Source: Melampsora larici-populina 98AG31 (Eukaryota; Basidiomycota; Pucciniomycetes; Pucciniales; Melampsoraceae). Taken from it: a stretch of 64,000 nucleotides of DNA. Positions 59,450-64,000 of this stretch are shown here, one piece after another. The stretch covers positions 261,500 to 325,499 of the forward strand of contig NW_006768827.1 in NCBI RefSeq assembly GCF_000204055.1, in the 5' to 3' direction. Below the pieces are notes generated by a model, which searched no databases, had not been told where the DNA came from, and was given only the letters and a program-made list of their open reading frames with translations. The translations under genes and the position numbers were made by a program. Positions within the stretch are counted from its first letter, which is position 1; each line of letters opens with the position of its first letter.

Positions 59450-60912
59450 AGAAAGAGCTGAAGGCGGGAAGGATGCTGGGACCGTTCACAGAGAAAGAAG
59501 TGTTAGAGAAAGTGGGGTTCTTTAGGACAAGTCCAATGGGAATGGTAGTAAACGGAGACGGAAGCACGAGAATCATCAACGATCTATCATATCCCAAACG
59601 ACATGAAAAGATAATGTCGGTGAACTCACTAGTAGACAAGACCGAGTTTGAGACCAGCTGGGACGATTTCAAAAAAGTAGAGAAGTTCTTCAGCAATCTG
59701 AAGGAGGAGGTAGAGGTCGGAATTTTCAACTGGGAAAAAGCCTACCGGCAGATCCCAACGAAGCCGTGTCAGTGGAGGTACCTGATGGTGAGGACACCTG
59801 AAGGTTGGATATTGGTAGACTTACGAGTTACTTTCGGTGGTGTGGCCGGATGTGGCAGCTTCGGGGGACCAGCGGATGCTTGGAGAGCGATAATGAAGCT
59901 GAAGTTCCAATTCTTGGAAGTTTTTCGCTGGGTAGACGACAATCTGTTCGTAAGAAGGAAGAACGAAACAAGGAAGGTATCAATGCTAGAGGTGGTGGAG
60001 GCGAGCGCGAAGCTAGGGGTGAAAACCAATGAAGGCAAGTATTCGGAGTTCGATGAGGAGCAGAAGTACATCGGGTTTATCTGGAACGGGAAAGACAGGT
60101 CAGTAAGACTACCAGAAGCGAAAAAGCAGGAAAGGATAAGGCAGGTGAAGGAAGCTCTGGAAAAGGGAAGACCACATACCTTTAAGGAAATCAAAAAGTT
60201 AGTGGGAAGGCTTGTACACGTGACTTATATGGTACCGCAGATGAGGTGCTTTTGTAGGAATCTTCATGCACTGATGGCGTCGTGGAGAAACAAGATGGCA
60301 ATCAGGAGGCTGCCGAAAGAGGTGGTATCGGACCTAGAGGAGTGGAAAGAAGTCCTGGAGAACTTTGAGAACCATAGGCTTTTGCCAAAGAGAGGGGTAG
60401 ACAATGTAGGTTGGATTGGCGACGCGTCGACGGGCTACGGGATAGGCGTAATTGTAGGTAAATGTTGGACCCAGTTGAGGTACAAAGAGGGGTGGAACAA
60501 ACGAGATCGAGACGGAGTAAAACGAGGGATAGCGTGGGCGGAGACGGTCGCAGTGAGGATTGGACTCGAAATGGTAAGGATGTTGTATGAAACAAAGGGG
60601 AAGAGGTTCTTGGCGATAACCGATAATACCGGAACCAAAGCAGTGATTCAAAACCTGAAGTCGAGAGATTGATCGGTCAATGATGAATGGAAGAAGCTAC
60701 AAAAGAGACTAGCGTACTTAGGATGCGAGTTAGAAGAGAAACAAGTAGCAACTGGAGATAACAATGCAGACGCACTCTCTAGAGGACTGAGAGGAAACAA
60801 GTACATCCACTACTATTTGAAGCCAGATCTACCGAGCGATTTGCGAAAATACCTAGAATATGAGCCCAAAAACGACGAGGAACTCGAGAAAGAAGGAGGA
60901 CATAAGTTTTGA
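59450..60912 (+). pseudogene. Reverse transcriptase / RNase H, with in-frame stop
   Basis: Copies element RNA into DNA. RT blocks: MGMVVNGDGSTRIINDLSYP, motif A region VGIFNWEKAYRQIPTKPCQW, motif B VTFGGVAGCGSFGGPADAW, motif C VFRWVDDNLFVRR. Motif A has Asn where the catalytic Asp is expected (N in FNWEKAY). The connection HTFKEIKKLVGRLVHVTYMV follows. RNase H has VGWIGDASTGYGIGVIVGK (Asp), AWAETVAVRIGLEM (Glu), RFLAITDNTGTKAVIQNL (Asp), then a TGA at 60670-60672 within SRD*SVNDEWKK. The same frame then gives GDNNADALSRGLRGNKYIHY with the last Asp, and stops at about 60912. So a single nonsense codon removes the end of RNase H. The 3' end overlaps the recombinase frame. Confidence 0.75.
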
Positions 60913-62071
60913 AGGATCAACGGTTAGAGACGGGGAATCGCAAAAGGAAGCAGTGACGGAGCATCTAGTAAAGGGGGCTTGGACACCAGGGACGTTGAAG
61001 GGGTACACGAAAAGCTTACATAGAGAGTACAGGGAGAGATTTCAAAGGAGATGAACCAATGAAGGCGGAAGACGTATACGGATTTATCGTATGGGCGGGG
61101 CCGTCGGAAGTAGGGAAAGCAGAAGCACCAGGGAAGGAACTGAAGTCGAGAACGATAGCGAAGTATATAGCGGGTTTAAAAGCTTGGCACATGGCCAAGC
61201 ATCACGAAGAACCAAAACTGGACAGAACAATGATAGACGGACTTTTGAGAGCCACAGAAAGATCGGCGGAGAAAAGAGAACTGACGAAAGAAGAGAAGAC
61301 AGAGAAGAAGGCGATAACGGTGATGGACCTGTTCGAGATGGTGGCAGGCTTAAATGGTAAATCAGAGTTACATGACTTGGCGGTGGTGATAGCTTTAGTA
61401 GCCTTTTGGGGAATGGCACGACTGGGGGAAATCTTAAGGGAATCAGCAGAAGATGGAGCGATTAAAGTAGAAGACTTATCTTTCAAACAGGGAAAGAAGG
61501 GGAGAATTGCGGTGTTAAGGCTGTGGAAAGCTAAAACGGCCAAGCCCGGTGAACCCCAATATATAAGGTAAGGAAAGCAGTAGAAAGAGATAAACAGGGC
61601 TAAACAGAGCTAACACCGCTGCCCAATGTTGACAGATTATACGAACAGTTCTCAGTCCTTGACCCGGTCTCGGCTCTGACACGGTTGTTGGCGAGCGAAC
61701 ACGTAAAGAGGAAGGGGAGTGATCTACTGTTCTCAGCGGTAGTAGGAGGTGAGCGCCAAACCTTATCCAAGTTAAGGTTCCGGAAGATGTTGGAAAGCGT
61801 ATGGGGTCCAGGAGGAGTGAAAGAAGGCGGGTGGTCCGGACACTCTTTCAGAGTGGGAGGCGCGTTGCTAAAGTTTAATATGGGTTGGGATAAAGAGAGG
61901 ATAATGGAAGAGGGCAGATGGAAGTCAAACGCGGTAGATGTGTATTTGAAGAAGTGTACGGAGAAGGAAAGAGAAGAAACAAAGGAATTCCTATGGATAA
62001 TAGATAGAAGGAACGGAAGGGCAGAAGGGGAAAGGAGAGAAAGGGAAAGAAGGAAAAACTCGGGAAACTAA
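60860..62071 (+). pseudogene. Tyrosine recombinase of the retrotransposon, frameshifted
   Basis: Integrates the circular DNA copy. The first frame starts MSPKTTRNSRKKEDISFEGS, contains AWTPGTLKGYTKSLHREYRE and stops at 61054. The protein resumes one base off with GDEPMKAEDVYGFIVWAG, so a 1-nt indel near 61040 breaks it. The core carries the catalytic set: first Arg in FWGMARLGEILRES, GHSFRVGGALLKF (H..R), and the Tyr nucleophile in NAVDVYLKK. An intron with good signals lies between QYIR and LYEQFSVLD (61568-61635, GTAAGG, branch GCTAAC, GACAG). The frame overlaps the RNase H end by about 50 bases. Confidence 0.75.
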
Positions 62072-62333
62072 GAGAAGCAGAGATGTGAAATCAAAGTTCA
62101 AAGACTGCGTAATATGAGCGGTAAGCAAAAGCTTGAGAGTACCAGAGAGTGAAAGCTTGAGGATAAGATGACCGAGCTGAGCCCATATGCCTGTTAATCT
62201 GATAAGCGAGTGGAGACCTGATGACCGAGCTGAGCCCGTGCGAGTTGTGGGCTTCTCAACGAGTTGAGGCTCTCACGAGACTCACCTAAGTAGGAGGTTC
62301 ACGCAGCCCACAAACAAGATCGACAGACCCAAA
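62072..62333. other. Non-coding 3' body of the retrotransposon
   Basis: Contains a short direct repeat, ATGACCGAGCTGAGCCC at about 62168 and 62220, and no coding frame. Confidence 0.5.
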
Positions 62334-62593
62334 GAGGGATTGGCAAGCGTCAGCGGCTATTATACCGTGACGCAATGCCGTGCCGATCCCGCGCCCGGGC
62401 TCCCCCAAAAGGACCTCAACCTCAGCCACGATTAGGAGCCAAGGTTGAGGATAAAGGTAGAGACTTGCTCAGCAAGTCTCTATAACTAATTAAGAAAGGT
62501 TAAAAACCAAATATAGTAATTTGGTACAAACCAATCTAAGATTGACCTTTCTTACAAACCTTACCCGTAATGTAAGGAACTGTGAGAATGGAT
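62334..62593 (+). repeat. Split direct repeat B1
   Basis: 260 bp, GAGGGATTGGCAAGCGTCAG...GAATGGAT, identical as far as I can read to B2 at 62845-63104. It abuts A2. Confidence 0.9.
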
Positions 62594-62821
62594 TGGTAGT
62601 CTTATCAAAGGAACGACTTAAGACAAAGTTCCATAATACAGTTTCGTAGTGAGAGGGAAAACCCATAACCCATAATCAGAGTTTTCACGGGGAGAGCTTG
62701 AATTAGTAGAGAACAATTCAAACTCCTCCCTCTCTCACTCAGCATCTGATCGAAACTCAATACACTATACTCTACATTCTCACGGGTGGAAATAATCGTT
62801 TATTTCAACAAAGTTTTTAAA
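62593..62821 (+). repeat. Split direct repeat A2
   Basis: Copy of A1, starting at the last base of B1 (shared T). Confidence 0.9.
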
Positions 62822-62844
62822 TCCACCCACCCACCCAGCTGGGC

Positions 62845-63104
62845 GAGGGATTGGCAAGCGTCAGCGGCTATTATACCGTGACGCAATGCCGTGCCGATCC
62901 CGCGCCCGGGCTCCCCCAAAAGGACCTCAACCTCAGCCACGATTAGGAGCCAAGGTTGAGGATAAAGGTAGAGACTTGCTCAGCAAGTCTCTATAACTAA
63001 TTAAGAAAGGTTAAAAACCAAATATAGTAATTTGGTACAAACCAATCTAAGATTGACCTTTCTTACAAACCTTACCCGTAATGTAAGGAACTGTGAGAAT
63101 GGAT
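62845..63104 (+). repeat. Split direct repeat B2
   Basis: Copy of B1 forming the right end of the element. It is separated from A2 by the 23-bp spacer 62822-62844. Confidence 0.9.
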
Positions 63105-64000
63105 CAAGTAGGAAAAAAGATAAAACCAAGTTTTGAACTTTGGAATTGTGTAGTGTTTTTCTTTAACTTATCTTGTCTTTATGAAGATGAAGATGAATAA
63201 AGGAAAGATAATTTAAAGGTGAGGCGAAAAAGGGTAACCAATTAGAATTCATTATGACCTAGATTATCTTGTTGTAATTTTCAACCAAGCTGATCAAGGT
63301 TCAAGCATAGCTCATTTGAGGTTGGTTTTTTAAATTTTGTAATATATGATTTTGTTTTTGTTTTTCTGCAAATTTCTTGTGACTACAACATATATCACAT
63401 TATCTTTTCATCATTGAATTTCTTCTCTTGTATAGTATGTATTCAAGAATTCCTTGATGTTTTAGATCTTCATTGTTTGTTTTGTTTTGGTTTTTTTGGG
63501 GGGGATGAAATTGTGTTTCTTGAAATACTTTCTTCATGAATATACAGTCAAGGAGATCAATTGAATCAAAACCAATCATTAACTTTCAAGATACATATGA
63601 TAAGGTTTTTTATATCAGTTTAGGAATTCAGTGTTGGTTTGATTGCAAGATCCGGCTTTGAAATAAACTTCACTTAAGCCCCTTCACAAGTGCCTTTGCT
63701 GCGCACTCTCTTAAAGAAGGGCTTACATTGAACATGTGATTTTTGGTTGTGTGAGCTTCAAGAATGAAGTCTGCTTATGGGTTTTTCTCACTTCTTGGCT
63801 TCATCTCACTGTAAGAAATTCTTAAGCTTCTGTTATGTCATTCTTCAGGAAATGTAACATTTTTTGGTACCACACACATTAAGGTGTACATTGAAAGGAA
63901 GGCTTCTGTATTGGTGATGTAACATTGGTAATTTGATGGTTTCCAATTTTGTCTGAGGTATCTTACAATTTAAACATTGTACATTTAGGGGATACAAAGT
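63105..64000. other. Flank right of the retrotransposon; no gene
   Basis: AT-rich host sequence with T-runs; no open frame supported on either strand. Confidence 0.4.

Larger units (their letters stand above)
56535..63104 (+). mobile_element. Ngaro-type tyrosine-recombinase retrotransposon
   Basis: A 6570-bp element with the split direct repeats of the Ngaro/PAT branch of the DIRS order: A1 at the left end; B1, A2 and B2 at the right end. It encodes, in order, a gag-like protein, an acidic frame leading to reverse transcriptase/RNase H, and an overlapping tyrosine recombinase. No integrase or aspartic protease is seen, as expected. No target duplication is expected and none is seen (left flank GATTTTCC, right flank CAAGTAGG). 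A1/A2 and B1/B2 are almost identical, which means a young insertion. Still, a nonsense codon in RNase H and a frameshift in the recombinase make this copy defective. Confidence 0.85.

Noticed and set aside
62334..63104. Right-end repeats considered as a tandem LTR pair
   Set aside because: The A1-B1-A2-B2 order and the tyrosine recombinase fit split direct repeats, not LTRs; no integrase is present.
1..64000. CRISPR arrays, bacterial operons or riboswitches
   Set aside because: No regularly spaced repeats, and intron-rich eukaryotic genes throughout.

Overview
The window looks like nuclear DNA of a basidiomycete fungus, most probably a rust (Pucciniales) of the Melampsora type. This is inferred from AT-rich introns with GT..AG ends, families of small secreted proteins, several rust-style transposons, and fungal versions of MIC10, ELG1/ATAD5 and phosphoinositide phospholipase C. 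No species-specific marker was seen, so the genus is a guess.

Layout. 1-8 kb: a decayed hAT transposase, a short palindromic element, an LRR-like gene fragment inside a scrambled local duplication, a small two-membrane-segment protein with a decayed copy of its tail, and an intact MIC10 gene (7752-8240). 9-23 kb: a diverged segmental duplication (about 9.25-12.6 kb and 20.2-23.1 kb) carrying two nearly identical 5-exon genes of unknown function. Between the copies sits a 6.9-kb Mutator-like element (13022-19903) with long terminal inverted repeats and a perfect 9-bp target duplication. It encodes a transposase, broken by six in-frame stops and a solo LTR, that reads on in frame into a ubiquitin-specific-protease-like domain. 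This fusion is the most unusual object in the window.

24-34 kb: on the minus strand lie a multi-exon predicted secreted protein, a complete PH-EF-X-Y-C2 phospholipase C, a hAT-type MITE with an 8-bp target duplication, and a Ser/Pro-rich gene with a probable 1-nt frameshift near its end. 34-38 kb: mostly non-coding, with a tandem duplication whose second copy holds a 1.4-kb TIR element carrying a small spliced ORF.

38.8-44.4 kb: three tandem paralogous secreted proteins with identical exon design, N-glycosylation-rich spacers, a C-terminal coiled coil and a TATA box 189-200 bp before each ATG. These are candidate effectors or cell-surface proteins. 45.7-56 kb: a genome-maintenance neighbourhood with the ELG1/ATAD5 PCNA unloader, an intron-containing tRNA-Arg(ACG), a chromodomain protein, and a divergent 1095-residue acidic protein. 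56.5-63.1 kb: a Ngaro-type tyrosine-recombinase retrotransposon with complete split direct repeats (A1-body-B1-A2-B2), spliceosomal-type introns inside its coding regions, and a few disabling mutations.

Exon boundaries were set by eye from splice consensus and reading-frame continuity. Family calls rest on recognised motifs, not on database searches.
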